Shown: positions 1-14,630, counted from the stretch's first letter. The stretch: DNA of 64,000 bases from Anastatus disparis (GCA_017163975.1 JAFFSR010000136.1:5949501-6013500), one strand, 5' to 3'. Numbers and translations: made by a program. The notes: a model not told the origin generated them from the sequence alone.

Positions 1-3000
1 TTAAATTATAACATGACACACTCATATTTGAACGCAATGAAAATTATTCAAATACTTGTGTTAAATTTTCACTTCAAAACAAAGACGTCTACAATTACCA
101 AAATAACACATGTGAAAAAACGTAAACAACTTTCCTGGCTAATTAAATATTCATTATATTGTACATAAATAAATATATAAAAAAAAAAAAAACAATGAAA
201 AAAAAACAAGAAAGAACAAAATATCGTTGTATCAACGTCACTCTCTAATGTCGCACAATCATGTGACACTTATTTCTCCAACTTTGTCTAATAGCGATTC
301 GTCGACTCATTCAAAACTCTTCCACATGATTATTGTCTGTGTGACTTCTGGCAAGCGCTCGATGATGGCAAAATTCGATTGCCTTGAGTACCTCGTACTG
401 ACTGATAAGAGATAAGAAAAAGTTGGAAAATTATCACTATGCAACTAGAATAGCTTTGTACGACACGTGTTGATCAAGGTTTGTCCATTTATATTCCTTA
501 ATAAGAATATTGAATTTTGATAATATAACATTTACATTAGCCATAAAAAGTCGTGTAATTAATTTCACGTTTATTTAATATAGGAAAATATTTATCTTTC
601 TGTTCTTACGGGTTTTTCTTAAATACATTTAAATGTAAAAGAAGAAAACAAAAATAATTCGAATAAAATCTAAAAATGATTTTTTTAATCAATAAATTGA
701 TTTTAAAAAATGCAACATTATTGATTTAATAAAACAGTTATGTAGTACAAAATTAGCTTTTTACAGACTTGACAAGTATTTTTAAAAATTTTAATTTATT
801 TATAACTAAAACCAATAATATTTTACAAGCTCTAAAGTACATAATTAGCTTACAGCTTTTTTTTCTTCTTTATATATTATAGATATGCGTGTGTATATGT
901 ATGAGTTAATTATTTTTTTAAATTAAATTAGTTCACGCATGATCGATGACCTAATACGTAACTTTACTCTTTTGCAACAAAGTCACATTCATTCCGACTT
1001 TTATATTCTCTAGACAAAGTGATAAATTAACGAAAGCTTGCTCAATAATATTGCTTATTGCAATTTTTATTCATAAATAATTCAAAATCTATTTCTCTGT
1101 TATTTCTATTCATCCATATATAAAAAAATCGATTAAAACCAGACTTCTGTATATCGGCAATTTTAAAACTTTTTCCTATGTCGCGTATTTCCGAATAAAT
1201 ATATTTGTCCTCCGCCTACACATTTCGTGAACCTTGTTTGACCTCGTTTTATACGCTTGCACGGAGCCGATACTCGCCGCGAGGAGACCGAAAAATCGAC
1301 CGATGGATGCACAAATATTGAAAAAATATACAAGTATGACGTTATAAGAGAGGAAACAATTTCTTTTTTCTTTTTTTTTTCATTTTCAAAAAAAAATGAA
1401 ATTACGTCAGAATTTGCGGTCATTGTACAAAAGCAATAGTGTCTGCAATGCGAAAAGTATAGTAGTGCGCATGTGCTTTGATTCTGTCCTGTATTTTAGG
1501 GTATACTATTAATCGATGCAATCAACTATTGTGGCAATTAGATACAGTACTCTTGAAAGTGGACAACGTGTACACTTGGTGATGAGGTGGTAGGTACGAA
1601 GCGTTGTAATGTGATACCAAGCGATTAGATTTCAACGAATCGATTGAAAATTTTTTAATGACTTTTAAGCGCCGACAAAGATAGTGGTTTTTTTAGGTAC
1701 TTATTCGTTCGATTAACCTTTTAGTTTCACTATTTTAATTTACGATAATATTAAATCATCGATTTATACAAAAGGACGTAATAATTTATTCATTAAATAA
1801 ACTTTTAACTTTTGGTACGCTAAGGTTATACTATTGATTTAAATTTCAATATCTTTGATAATTTACATTTTTATGCAGTAAATTTTCAGTCTATAGGAAA
1901 TTTTGATAAAAAAAATATATATCAATAAATCATCAACGATATAGACTAATTAAATGCGATGCAAGTATCAACTTGCCTATGATATTAATTTTAATAATTC
2001 CACTTTTGTCCAAAGATCTTGATTACGATAAGTCACGCTTCATTAAATTTTTTCGTATCAAGGTTCAAGGTTTTTCATTAAAATAAGCTTTTTTTCTTGC
2101 ATACTTTCCTTTTTTTATATGAGCTTTAAAATCTTCAAATATTTCAACATCGTAATAACGCATATAATTTGAAGTAACAAAAGTTTTGCAGGGAATATAA
2201 ATTGTTAAAGTTTTATTTCTATATTTTGCGACACTAAAACAGAGTAGTAAAACCTTGAATTATATCATTTTATATAATTCATAAAAGTTCCTTTATTACA
2301 TTGTAACATAATGAGTAAAAAATCGTTTAAAGCAAATTTTAATTAAAATGAATAAAAAATTTTTTTATTACATTCTTTTTATAAAAAAATGTATGTATAA
2401 TTTTAATGAAATTTTTGTATTTTCATGTAAATAAACCATAATACCTAGAAGATATTAATGATTTTCATCCTACATTTTTCGATTTACGAAATTATCTTGT
2501 GTAATATTGATTCGCCCTTTAAAATTATTCAAAGTTAAAATTTATTCTCTTTGAAAGAATGAATTGCTTCTACTGCTATCACCATTCCAAGAAAGTGCAA
2601 AGATTACCCTACATAAGTATATTGAAATAGCTGAAATTACTTTGGTGACTTAAAATAGATTGCGTCAATTCAAAGCTGAATTTGCATAAATCATTTTCAA
2701 GATAAAATATTTTTATAGATTTAGATTTTTTCTCTTGAATTATAAAAGTATTTTACAGCTTCAAAGGTTTGAAACCATTTTCTGACCCGTGATTCCATCG
2801 AATAATATTTGAATATATTAAAAAAATGTGCAATCTTATCGATCATAAAAATGAGGACAATTTTTTTAAAAATAAAAAATAGATTGAATTTCTACATGGT
2901 TATCGTCATTTTTATTCGAGATATTTTGAAAGATAATTTAAAATGGTATAAAAATTTTATAATAAATTATTCGGATTTTTATTTAAAAAGGAAAAATCAC

Positions 3001-5699
3001 TATGTATAATACGAAACCTCTAACACGTATTTTCATACCAACGTAGCAACATAAAATCCTTTAATAAAGCAACGTCGACACAAAGAACGCTATTATTACC
3101 ATACTCAACTCGAAGCTGTAAAAAAAAGAAAAAAGTAAAAACGAGAAACGCAACTGCAACCGATTAAAAATCTCTCGCGTTGCACAAAACGCGATATACT
3201 CGACATGTTAAAACGTCGTTGCTGCTGCTGTTCGCTCATATACACACATTGATTGACTCGGTCATTGTCAATATCAAGCCTCCATATAGTAGCATAGTTA
3301 CATAGAAAGATTGTGTAGAGGAAAAAAATGACAACGTCGCTCGGAACGATGATGATGATGATGATCAGTAGCGCAGTTGTTGCTACTTTGGCGCATTGAA
3401 AAATCTCTCTCTTCTCTGTTGTAAATTTTCTAACTTTGAGTCTAGTATAGTTTGTACTCTTTTAGTCGTTTTATCGTATAGATACGTTGGCTAGTTTATT
3501 TTTTCCTTTTAATATACATGCGCGAGTATTTTAATACCTCCTCCTACTTGGAGGATATTGAGATTTTCAATAATAATAATAATAACAGTGATGATGGTAG
3601 GTTTTATTATATCTTACAAGGTTGATATATTATGGATTGGATATATTATTTTTGTGCTCTAGATATGTGTTTTTAGTGGGGAGATAGATGTACGTGCGCG
3701 GGTGTCAAGTGTAGTTTAAATAGACATGTGTATTACAACTTTGAGAGACGTAGATCTTGTTGTTAAGCTTCTTATGTAAATGTTATGTTTTACTCGGGAA
3801 AAAAACTATCGGAATCATTTTTCTTTTGTCATTAAATAATTCTTTATTAAATAATTTCACTTTTATGTTTATCTAACATATCAACGACTCAATTCTTTGT
3901 TTCTTTAATATCGGTTTAGCTCTTAAACAATTAAATCAAAGAAAATATATGTAAATCTTTTATACACATTAATATCACGAAGATCAATAAATAAAAGAAA
4001 TATTCTTTGTTTCTCATACACAAAGGAATAAAGAAATTGAAAAAAATATTGAATCATTGATATTTAGATTGTAATTACTATGTCAATTTATAAAAGGAGT
4101 AATTAAAAATTTTATTTACTTTTGTTCTTTCACATTTTTTGTTAATTTGTAAAATATTAATTTCCTAACAAAAATAAGATAACCTTGAACGAATCTCAAA
4201 ATTTTTTTATTTTACTATCAACTGTATCTACAGCATTTTTTAATTTTAATATTAATTAAGATTAAAATGTAAACAAAGACTAACATTGATTCATGCACAA
4301 TGTGAAGTACAAAAAAATTTTTTTACATACCAACAAAGTAAGTAATTAAAACATAAAAATTAACATTAAACAAGTCTAAAATAACAATTCTCCCGTTATC
4401 AACGAAAATTTCATTAACTTTTAAGTACACATTTACTATGCAGTTATTTTTTTAACATAACATAAAATAAACACAATACCCTTATTCTCAGCGTACAGAA
4501 AAAAAAGAAAGAGAAAGAAAACAGGGCGCACGATAATATTGAACGTAACGAGAGAAAAAGAGCAAGCGTGTTCTCAAACGCAGATGCTTCTTGTACGTAT
4601 ATAATGCACACAACACAACAGATCCCCCATATATTTGCGATAAAACTTTATCGAGTTTAAACACCCAGTAGCACATGCAGTTATTATACTGAAAAGTCGG
4701 AAGTTTTCTTAACGGAAGAACGACATATAAAGTAAGCCCCGAAGGACATTTCCATATCTGACCTTTTACACATGGATATATAATGTATCGAATGAATATT
4801 AAAGATTAAACGGCCTTTATCGTTTGCTTTTGCACATTTGCAAGTTATTGTAGCAGAGCACGGCTGTGATATGTAAATTCATTGATTTTAATAGATATTG
4901 ATTGTTAAATAAAAAAAAGAGCCTGATAAATTATTTAGAGTTTCAATTTAATGAAGATTCAAAAATTAGTAATTTCAAGTCGTTTAAATCATATTTGCAC
5001 TATTTGGAATTTTTCATGAAATAACGTCCTATTTTAAAAAGCGAATCTAAATTTTTCGTTGTCTTCAATTTAGATCTAGTTTTATATCGTTTACACTAAC
5101 AATTTTTTTTAATAATCTTTGGCTTTGGCTCAAATTGATATTTCAATGAACCCAATTGTAACACAATTTATCTTAGAAGCAAAAAATCATGCGAAGTTAA
5201 CATTAACACCACTTTTGAGTGATGTAGAAAACGTTTATTACTGCTTATACATTCATTGTTATTTATAACGTTATTTATCATATTTAAAAAATCATTCAAT
5301 TACATTTTAGAAAACCATTTAAAATTTTATTCTAAAATTAGTAAAAGTAAAAAAAAATTAACTTTCAAATTTTTTTCCTGGAATATGAAAATTTTTTTAA
5401 TCAATTTTATGACATAAAAGAAGTTATGATTAACAGTCATGTGTAATACATAAAGAAATGTGTATGCCATTTTTCTATTCTATTATTAAAAATTTATCTC
5501 TCTTAATATTAAACATTTACATCCATATTAAAAATTTTAATCATACTGGAAGTTAAATGCACTTGTACTGTCATACTTTAAAACGAAAAAAAAATATTCA
5601 ACATTCTACCCACATCACACTGCAATTTCAATACAAATCAATTCGAAATACCACCTACACTAAAATATATACAATCTGCATTGAGCCAAACTCTCTGTT
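1..5699. other. Non-coding, probably intronic or 5' flanking DNA of widerborst
   Basis: A+T-rich with no supportable gene. It holds a (GAT)6 run at 3348-3365 and small CpG-containing patches at about 1200-1320 and 3170-3370. Short open frames here are low-complexity and unrecognisable. Confidence 0.6.
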
Positions 5700-6190
5700 A
5701 AATTCAGAGAAAGAGAGAGAAAGGCTAAGGGAGAGAGGAGAGGAGTGAAAGCAAACGGTAGTCTAATACAACTTGTCCTCGCGTGAGTCATTGCCGAGGT
5801 CAGGCTGCTGATATCTTGGTGCGCCGCCGGCGCCGCTTATATATACATACACAGAGATGCACGGGGTGTCGAACCTCCACCCGCGCTATATTCGGCTTAT
5901 ATGTATATGTGTATGCAATATATGTATATTCGTTGAATAAAACTACAAGAGGAGGGCGCTGGCTTTTCTCTTTCTCTCTTTTATTCAGCATAATCAGCAG
6001 ATTTTCGATGCGAACAGTGACGTTTTCTATGTATGTATATGTATAGATATGTACACATGTACATGTACAAACGCTGGGCGTAGTCGTTCAATCCGGATGT
6101 TGCCTTCAAGAGAAGGCGCTTTTGTAAGCAAGATTTTAGTCGAGCCAGCCGTATAATATTACTATATATGTATAGTAAAATACTCATGCA
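5700..6190. promoter_or_regulatory. GAGA tract next to a CpG-rich islet (candidate regulatory element)
   Basis: A nearly pure purine tract with GAGAGA repeats at about 5704-5750 is followed by a G+C-rich, CpG-rich patch with GCGCCGCCGGCGCCGC near 5820-5836, then TATATA/TGTATATG runs. It contrasts sharply with its A+T-rich neighbours. A promoter, enhancer or non-coding exon is possible; nothing in the sequence decides between them. Confidence 0.3.
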
Positions 6191-9100
6191 ACTGTCGAAG
6201 TATTCAAGATAAATTCTTTTGAAATTCGTTGCTGGAATTTATTGTCACTAAGATTAAAAGCTCATCTGAATAAAATTCTTTTTTTCTTTTTAAACGGAAT
6301 AGGAATACGTTATATATTTTAATATATAAACGATTATGCAGTTATTACAGAAAACAAGTGGAATTAAAATGTATGCATGACGTTGATTATTTTTATTATT
6401 GATCGCGAATTAAAGGATTATTGCTGAAAGACAGATCTTTAATAAAGGTCTTTTCATCACTATAATTATTTATAAAAGTTTATTTTTGCAGAAAAAATTC
6501 AAACAATTTTTAATTATGAGATTAACAAACGAGTAGCGTTGTTGAAACAATTTAAATAAAGTTAATGTTTAAAACGTTATTACACGCTTTGTTTTGAAGC
6601 TATTACTTTTTAATCTATAAATTAAAGATTAATTTGTATTTTTTTATTTTCTTGTAATTTTTTAAAAACAAATAATAATTTATCATCTTGTCTCATGAAA
6701 TATGCTAGTGCTTGCAAATAAGTGCTTCTGTTAAAATAGTACAAACAGTTGTAATAGTTTACCTCGCATGAATGTTTGTTTAAATCAATAGAAAAGGAAT
6801 ACTAGTTCACGTTTATGTAAATGCAACATATTACACATACATGGTATTAGTTATGTTAATTTGGTTACATAACAAAAATATGGCACTTTTATTTTTTTTT
6901 TAAATATGAAGTAGTTGCTAAAATAATTCCTATTTAAAAAATAAAATAAAGTTATTTAAAAAACACCATTATGTTTAATTTTAAATTGAATCTGAAATTT
7001 CAAAACAATTCTATTACTGCAAAAAACAATTGTTGAAGAAAGAAAGATGTAAGCATTTGAGTTTTTCATATTTATATATATAAAAAAAAGTTAACATATA
7101 TATGTCTATATACGTATATTAAAATTGATTAAATTTTTATTACGAAAACAATTTAATAATATTAACATTCCAAAAGAAATCTTGACAACGCAAACATTAC
7201 TTCCAGTCCAATAAATTCCTTTTATCTCAACTAAAATCAATGTTCTTAGATTCAAAAAGCATAGTTTGAAATATATCGATGTTCTTCCTTCTTTTGCCGA
7301 ATAATACAGGACTAAAAACAAACTCTCGAGTGTAGCAGCTTATCCGACTTGACGTCACACACTTTGTTATAGGTCATATATTTACGGGACAATGTCCTTT
7401 GCTGCACCCTGACGTAAACAAAATTTCAAGCACTACACGTGAGATAACAAAGTTTATATAAAACTCGTCAAGTAGTAGAAAAAAGAAACAATAGAATATA
7501 ATGATAAAGAGGTGCCGTCATCCCTCCCCCCTCACCGTGTTTTAAGCACATTCCATAGCACGTGCCTTTATTGTGCGTATACACGTTTGCGTAGTTATGT
7601 TAATTGGAACGTGGCACTTGTGTTTCGTGCACAAGTAGTCCAGATTTAGAGACAATTCATTTTTATACAGTGCTTTCGATTTCTTCTTTTTAAATTTCAA
7701 GTGTTGCTGTTGCTTGGAATAAAACTACTTTTTGTGTTTTTTTTTTATATACAAATTCATCTTGTGGCCTTTTAAACAACTTAGAATTAATGTTAAAAAG
7801 ATATCATAAAATAAAATAGTAATGCAGCGGCAAGTAGTAACAATAATAAAACATTCCTTGAGGCATTGATGTTCAAGTCGACATTTTCCCGTTTTTATTC
7901 TTTTATGAAAGTCACCCTTAGCACAAGAAGATCATTGATTGTCATCATTCTTTATGCTTTTTCCTTTATTTTTTTCTCGTTCTAATTTCACACATGCACG
8001 CAACAGCTAAACAAAAAGCATCTTCTTTCATTTTATTCTCCATTTTGTGCCTTTCATCCCTTCTGGACGACTTTTTTTTATTCCTTCATCTTTTTCTTTC
8101 ATCTTTGTTTAGCTTATAACTTATGTGCTTTCAAACATCTTGCATTGTGTATGTTTAGTTTTTAATTTTCCTTGCTTATTCTTTGCACATAGTCGTTTCC
8201 TCTTTTTATGGTTTGGCATTTGAGCTCACTATAATTATTAACATACATTTTTTCTATTTACTTTTTTCTTTTTCTTACAAATGCACACATCGCTGCAAGC
8301 TTTCCAAAGCCGGAAAGTTATTGATTTTTTCATTCGAACTTCTTTTCCTTGTAATATTGTTGAGTTAAAAAGATCTGACTTTTATCAACCTTGACCTTTA
8401 CATTTAATTCCACTTTGTAATAGCATTTAAACTTGTAAACTTTCAAAAGTTACTTATTTCAGTGTCTTGAAGTTTTTTTATTTTGATAATTTTTGTTACT
8501 CATTTCAATCAATTTCTTTTTAATTTTTCATCGAATATTTCGTGTCTGTTTATATCAATGAGACAACCAAAAAAGTTTAGATTTACTTCATTAAAATTGA
8601 GCGAAAATTTTTACGGAAATAACTTTTAACTTCAAAGAATAAATTCAAACGAATAAAATTACTGAAAAGATCAAAAAAATTTGAACATAACAAATGTTGG
8701 TTTTCATACAAAAAGTGTCAGATTTTTATTCAACGCAAAAAAAAATTCATGCTACTTAATCCTTCTGACATTTAAAAAATTTTGAAACACTAAAATCATT
8801 TTTACATAGAAATATTAAAATTAATTACTTAAAAATTCTTACCAAAAATTAACAATTTACGTTGGCCCAAAAACAGCAATTTAAGTTGCTTGCGTTAACG
8901 AAATTGCTAAGCATAAGTTTAGCTATATTATTTATAATTTTGCTGAATAAATTAGCATTTTTAATTTGGTTTATTAAATTAAGCATCGTATACGAAACAT
9001 TGAATTAAACGTTTATTTTAACACATGTACCCGAGTATTATGCAACCATAATTTGTAAAAGCAATAATATGGGCATGCATATTTATAACACTGTTATCGC

Positions 9101-10729
9101 GTTCTATGCTTCGGTTACATTGTCTACGATTTGCGTGCTCGTATATGCGTCAAATTTAATCTGTAAAATGTACCAAAGGTTTAAAAAGTTATTGGAAATT
9201 GGTTTTTTTTGCAAGCTTTCTTATAAGTTAGCATTATTTTCATTTTCAATAGGTTATAAAAAGTGCATATTTACGTCATAAAAGGTTTATTGCTTTATAG
9301 TAAACGTATCTGTATTAAAGCTTTTAGAAAGAAAGCTTTATATAATAAAAGTTCATTTTTTTAAAATTCTTCGATACTTTTTATATAAAATATTAAAATT
9401 TAAACCAAAAATCCTAAATTTTTATAAATTACAAAACTTTTGTTTTTCATAAAAAATCTGTTGTATTTGTATAAATTAAAGTTCTATTGCAAGGAGAATG
9501 CATAATAAAAATTAATTGAAAATAGAAACAGGATTATAATTGATGATGAAACGTCTAAGTATTATTAGTTTCATAAAAGAAAATTATGAGTAATATTTTT
9601 TTCATTTTTTGTCTTTTAGGTATTTATAACATATATGAAAAAAATTAATTAACAATAAAATTGAATATTTTTTATATAGCGTAAGATAGATTAGTTATAT
9701 CTATATATACTACACAAACTACAGTAAAGTCGGTTTGGCTAGCGTAGTTACAATATAACTTTTAAAGAGGTCGAGAGGTCAGTCAGAAAATTGTAAAATG
9801 TATATTTCTATTTTATTTGAAAGCCGAGACATACTTCAATCGATATTTTATTATATCGAGATGATGTTGACTTTGATTTGAAAAGGCAAACTTTCAATAA
9901 ATGTTTTTATCATTATTTACCAATGTCATTGTCGATCAAAATTTTTATACAAATCTTCTTTTATAAAAGGCATTTATTCGCTCAAATTTAACGTTATACT
10001 CTTTCTAACACATACTATTAATTATATAACTCTTTCAATAATTGTCACTGTTAAATTTCATAAAATAAACTTTTAAACAAGTCGGCAAACTTTAAAGATT
10101 GATTAAAATTCCTGGATTATATTTACATTATAAGTTTTTTTCTCGTGTATACGTGCAACTGAAAATAAATGAGTAAAGTTGAGTGGCATCGTCGAAAAAA
10201 AAAAGAAAAGAAAAAGTTTACGTTGCAGGATAAAATGGTGCGCATTGCATCCCCGAGCAAAAGTTGTGCGACGATCGTGCATCAAGTGTATATAAATATA
10301 TATAGACAAGTTGAAGTAGAAAAGCATAGAAACTAACAGGGCGCAAAACTACAGGAAAACACTATAGGACAGCTCCAAAGAGTTCTACTATAAATTGTGA
10401 CACTCGACACAAGACATGCCATGTACCTGTATATATAGTCTACAACACTTGCGTGTATTGTAATGGTATATATACGAAAAGGAATATCGAAAAGTTGCAC
10501 GTGCATATGGCACTACCCTCCTTAAACCAATACGAAGGTATATGGAAGGCCGATTACTATCCACTTTACTTGAAATGACGACATATTGAGAGCTTGCTAC
10601 GTGTACGTGCACATATATATGATCTGGAGAAAAACAATTCCTGATCAAAAATTACTGTGGAGTAATTTTATAAAAAGTATACAAATATATTGATACTAAA
10701 GATGAAGAAGGAAAATATTGAAGTTTTTT
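6191..10729. other. Non-coding A+T-rich DNA
   Basis: No gene seen. A CRE palindrome TGACGTCA lies at 7350-7357 and TGACGTAA at 7410-7417, inside a less A+T-rich patch at about 7320-7640. Another mixed-composition patch spans about 10100-10640. Confidence 0.55.
7350..7417. promoter_or_regulatory. Pair of CRE-type sites
   Basis: A full TGACGTCA palindrome (7350-7357) and a second TGACGTAA (7410-7417), 60 bp apart, the spacing of about six helical turns. Such sites bind CREB/ATF bZIP proteins; function here is inferred only from the motif. Confidence 0.3.
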
Positions 10730-10941
10730 TTAACCCTTTAAGAGGCGTGGTACACATACGTACCACCTTTTTACTTTGAATTTTTTCTGTATTTGAGACG
10801 TAATTTTTAATGCCCTTTTATGAAAGAGTACTTTTGAACTCGTGAGATGACAAATTATGTCTTGCATAAAAAAATTTAAACAATTTTATCACATGAAACT
10901 CGCTTTTTTTTGTAAAAAAAATGTGCCTCTAAAAGAGTTAA
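10730..10941. mobile_element. piggyBac-type MITE with TTAA ends
   Basis: TTAA at 10730-10733 and at 10938-10941 border inverted ends CCCTTTAAGAGGC and (reverse complement) CTCTTTTAGAGGC, 11 of 13 matching. Just inside the left end is a subterminal palindrome GTGGTAC-ACATAC-GTACCAC (10747-10766). TTAA target sites, a CCC/CTC TIR start and a subterminal palindrome are the usual layout of short non-autonomous piggyBac elements. No coding potential. Confidence 0.75.
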
Positions 10942-12922
10942 ATTGCTTAATTTGACTTATAGATTCTATGAATTTATTTTCAAATAAAAATATTATTCGT
11001 GCAAATATCATTAATTATGATTTACAATGTTCATAATTTAATTGTTAAATTGTATTTTAAATAGGTGTGTGAGTATTATAAAATATCGACTATTTTGGTA
11101 ATACAATAAACACATAAAATTATACACATTTAAAGGTAATACCCCTAGAATATAAACGTCAAAATATAACCAATATTTCAACTGTCAACTGGCTCTATTT
11201 GAATTGTATAGTTTCTAATTTCGAATTTCAAACAGGTTATTTGATATAATTCTAAAATTTGTAATGATCATCATTACAGAAAATGGAACAACATAATTGT
11301 AGTTTAAATAATCAAACTTCATTATTTAGAAATTAAGGGCACATTACAAAATTTGATATAATACACGGAATCTAGATTATGTTTAATTTACCATTATTAT
11401 GCACACATCGTTTATTCGTAATACATAAATATTTAAAATTAACATAATATTGAATTTTCTAAAACTAAATAAATCCAATACCGAAAAAATGAATTGTGTT
11501 GAATTAATAAACACAAATAAATTCTACAAAAAGAGAAAAACCGTGCATGGATTAAAAATCAACCAGGAAAAATCTTCTAAATGATTTTCACTTGTTTCTT
11601 GCGGAAAATTGTAGGAGCATGTGCACTCGCGAAACCTACACAACTCCATTCAACCTATCTATCCACACACATGCCTATACCGTCCAGTGTAGTCAGAGAC
11701 GTGTCAGTACACTAAATTACACGAGCCACAAAATCATACAATACAGTATCAAAACTTTGTGTGCATATATACACGTACACACAGAAACCTGCATATATGT
11801 AGAGAAAGCAAAGCCGGTTATAATGGTATATGTATATAACCTTTCAGGCAAGTCGCCACAGTGTCGTTCGTATTTAAACGTTGGCATATAGCATCAACGT
11901 GTAACAAATATATACTATACATATGTGAATATGTGTGTGTAAGCAGCGCGCTATATATCAGAAGAGTTTCGATTAAACGGCGATGACGCGCTGGCTAGCC
12001 ACAGAGCCGCATGCACGAAATGCGACACAATTAATGCCACGACCTGTGTTGCTTTGCTCTTCTCTGCTTCTCTCGCTCACTCTATTTTACGTATAATACA
12101 CACATATAAATAAATATATACGTGTGTATGTACCTATACCATCGTAATGCATCAATCGCAAGCCAAGCTCTAGTTTAGTTATGTTGTATAAACTACACAC
12201 ACGCGTGCGCAAACAAGGACTTACGTAATGTCCTCACTCCGCTCTCTCTCTCTTTCTCTTTCTATCTCACTCTCTCAATATATACACACACATACACACA
12301 CGACTGCTTTAACTTTACTAGTTCGTCGTCATTCGTCTCTCTTGTTTCTCTATCTGTACATCTAATGCTTGCGTGTTTTGTTATATATCGGAACTTACAA
12401 TAGAGTAAAATATCGATCGACCAAAGAAAATACGAAAAGGAGATAAAATGAAAAATTCAAATGATATTTATTTAGGACTTAATAAGAGATAGCATAATAA
12501 TTAATTATTTTAAACTTAAGTTTAATGATAATGTAAGTTAGTTTTTGCAGAAAGTTTATCTATAGCTTTAATGTCAATGCTATATAATCTAAGTTTAACC
12601 ATTTTAGTAATGTTGACAAAAGTTTAAAGCTATGGAAATGAATATGTATTTTACGCGAAAGAGTTACGAGCGTTGAAAATAGCATTGCATGTACGGAAAA
12701 TCGTCAACGCAAGATTTCAAATGCGTTTAATTGTAAAGTAGACTAATATTTTATAAATGGTAATTACAGAATCCTATTAAATTTAATATCTTTAAAATAG
12801 AATTTAACGATTTATGAAAAAAAAGATAATTGTAAATATTTTCATATTGATGAAGCCAAATTTGAATCCAATCTATTTTTTCAACTTTTATCAAATATAA
12901 AAAAAATTAATATTGATTGAAC
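10942..12922. other. Non-coding DNA with a CpG-rich islet at about 11590-12310
   Basis: The islet contains a TGGCTAGCCA palindrome near 11992, several GCGCGC-type words, CT-repeat tracts at 12240-12280 and alternating purine-pyrimidine runs. The 99-codon open frame 11592-11891 crosses it, but its composition and lack of any motif suggest chance. Candidate regulatory DNA. Confidence 0.4.
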
Positions 12923-14630
12923 TATATGGGTGATTCTATTCTAACGGGTAATCACATGTAATCGTTTAATAAACTATCAAAACAAGGTTCAAATATTATT
13001 AACCACAAATTTTTCATATAATTTCAGCTTATAACTTTATGATCTGTTGACTTTTTAATCTCTAATTTCAATGTAGCTTTTGTAGGGACCCTTAGAAAGT
13101 ATAAAAAGTAATCTCCCCTGTCTGTAATCATATATAAAATTTTTTTTAAACGTTGTAGAGATACAGGATAGATGAATTAATACTTCTGAAAGATCAAAAA
13201 ATATTTTTTTCTATCCGTACATACATTTCAGCAGAATGGTTGGAAAAAAACAAAATTCCTTTGACTCTCTGTTATTATAAAAAAATGTATATTTTTTCAT
13301 AGATAAAAAGCAATAATAATAAAAAATGTTATATTTGAATCTTATGAAAATATAAGCTATTCCTATCACATGGAAATATTGTTATTATATGTTTATTTCG
13401 CTAAAAAATTGCTTTGTTGATCATAGAATACATTTTTGTTTACGTGTAAACATCATTTCACTTATGAAAGCTAAGTTACCTTTTCTACGATAATTCCCCT
13501 GGCTCTAAACATTTAACTGTCACAGATGATATAAGCGCATATTTAAATACGTAATAGACGTTTAAGAAAGTAGTAATGTACAACTAAAAAAGTTTGTATA
13601 GCAGTGAATGTTGGAGACCGTTTACTCGGTAAAAATTTCATTGAAATTATAAGGTAATCTCCCCTGGCATATAATTCCCCTGCCTTTTTTGAGATGCACT
13701 CACAAAATTCTAATTAAATAATAAAGTCAACAATTTTATTCATGAATTTCATACCATGAAGTGTTAACTTATTTGTACACTTGAAATTTAATACATATTA
13801 TACTGCTTATAATTTTTATATATTCAAAATTGAATATATATATATATTTGTGGAGAATTTCAGAGTAAGCACATTCTCAAATCTTTTTGTAAACAATCAC
13901 TGTAGTCATATTTACATACTACACTATATACTACGTATATACTACAAATAAATGAAGCGAAATCAAAGAGTTAGTCGTTGATATCAAAGTAAGTATATAA
14001 TTATTTGAATTTAAATGAAAGTCTTTGAAAAATCTGAATTGGAAAATCTATAAATTGATAATATATTATTTTAGATTGTATTGGTAATAAAATCGTTTCT
14101 ACACGTGGACGTGGCGAACTTCCTACTAATCCGTTATCATGAAGTACACTTAACTCCACTCCCAAACACAAAAATAATGTTATTATATATTTTGAAAAAG
14201 CAAACTTTCTCAAGTATGGATATATTTGTTTCTTAATTTTCTTCTAATAATGTTTAAAAATACATATTTTTGCTGTAACTCGTCGTTTTTTATTTTTAAA
14301 AATTCATCCATATATGGTAATAGCTAATTCTAAAGTATTTCAGATAGTTTAGAATCTTTGTTCGACATAAATATTATTAGAAAATAATATATCAAATGAT
14401 GGTAATAAAAAAAGTAATTCCCCTGGAATAAAAGTAATTCCTCTGTATCAGTATATTTTTTATCTATCAGTTTTTCTGGGAATAACCTATGGACAGCTTG
14501 GCTACTTTGGGATATCGTTCTATTAGATATAACCATAAAAAAACCTAAGTAAAATTCTTAAAATGAACACCCTTATTTTCAATTATTTCAAAATTTGAAT
14601 TTGACCCGTTCGAATAGAATCACCCATATA
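12923..14630. mobile_element. 1.7-kb DNA transposon with 27-bp TIRs, no intact transposase
   Basis: The left end at 12923-12949 begins TATATGGGTGATTCTATTC and the right end at 14604-14630 is its reverse complement; 26 of 27 positions match, the exception being position 20. The TA/TATA at the outer edges would fit a Tc1/mariner-like TA target, but the superfamily is not settled. The interior has only short open frames (minus 14001-14213 and 14330-14536) without a DDE motif that I can recognise. It holds six same-direction copies of a GTAAT(C)TCCCCTGG motif. Probably non-autonomous or decayed. Confidence 0.7.
13108..14445 (+). repeat. Iterated GTAAT(C)TCCCCTGG motif, six copies
   Basis: Copies at 13108-13120, 13490-13502, 13654-13667, 13671-13683, 14414-14426 and 14434-14445, all in one orientation. 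Two close pairs are spaced 17 and 20 bp. The spacing is not a multiple of three, so this is not a repeated peptide. A seventh similar site lies outside the element at 15335-15348. Confidence 0.6.
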
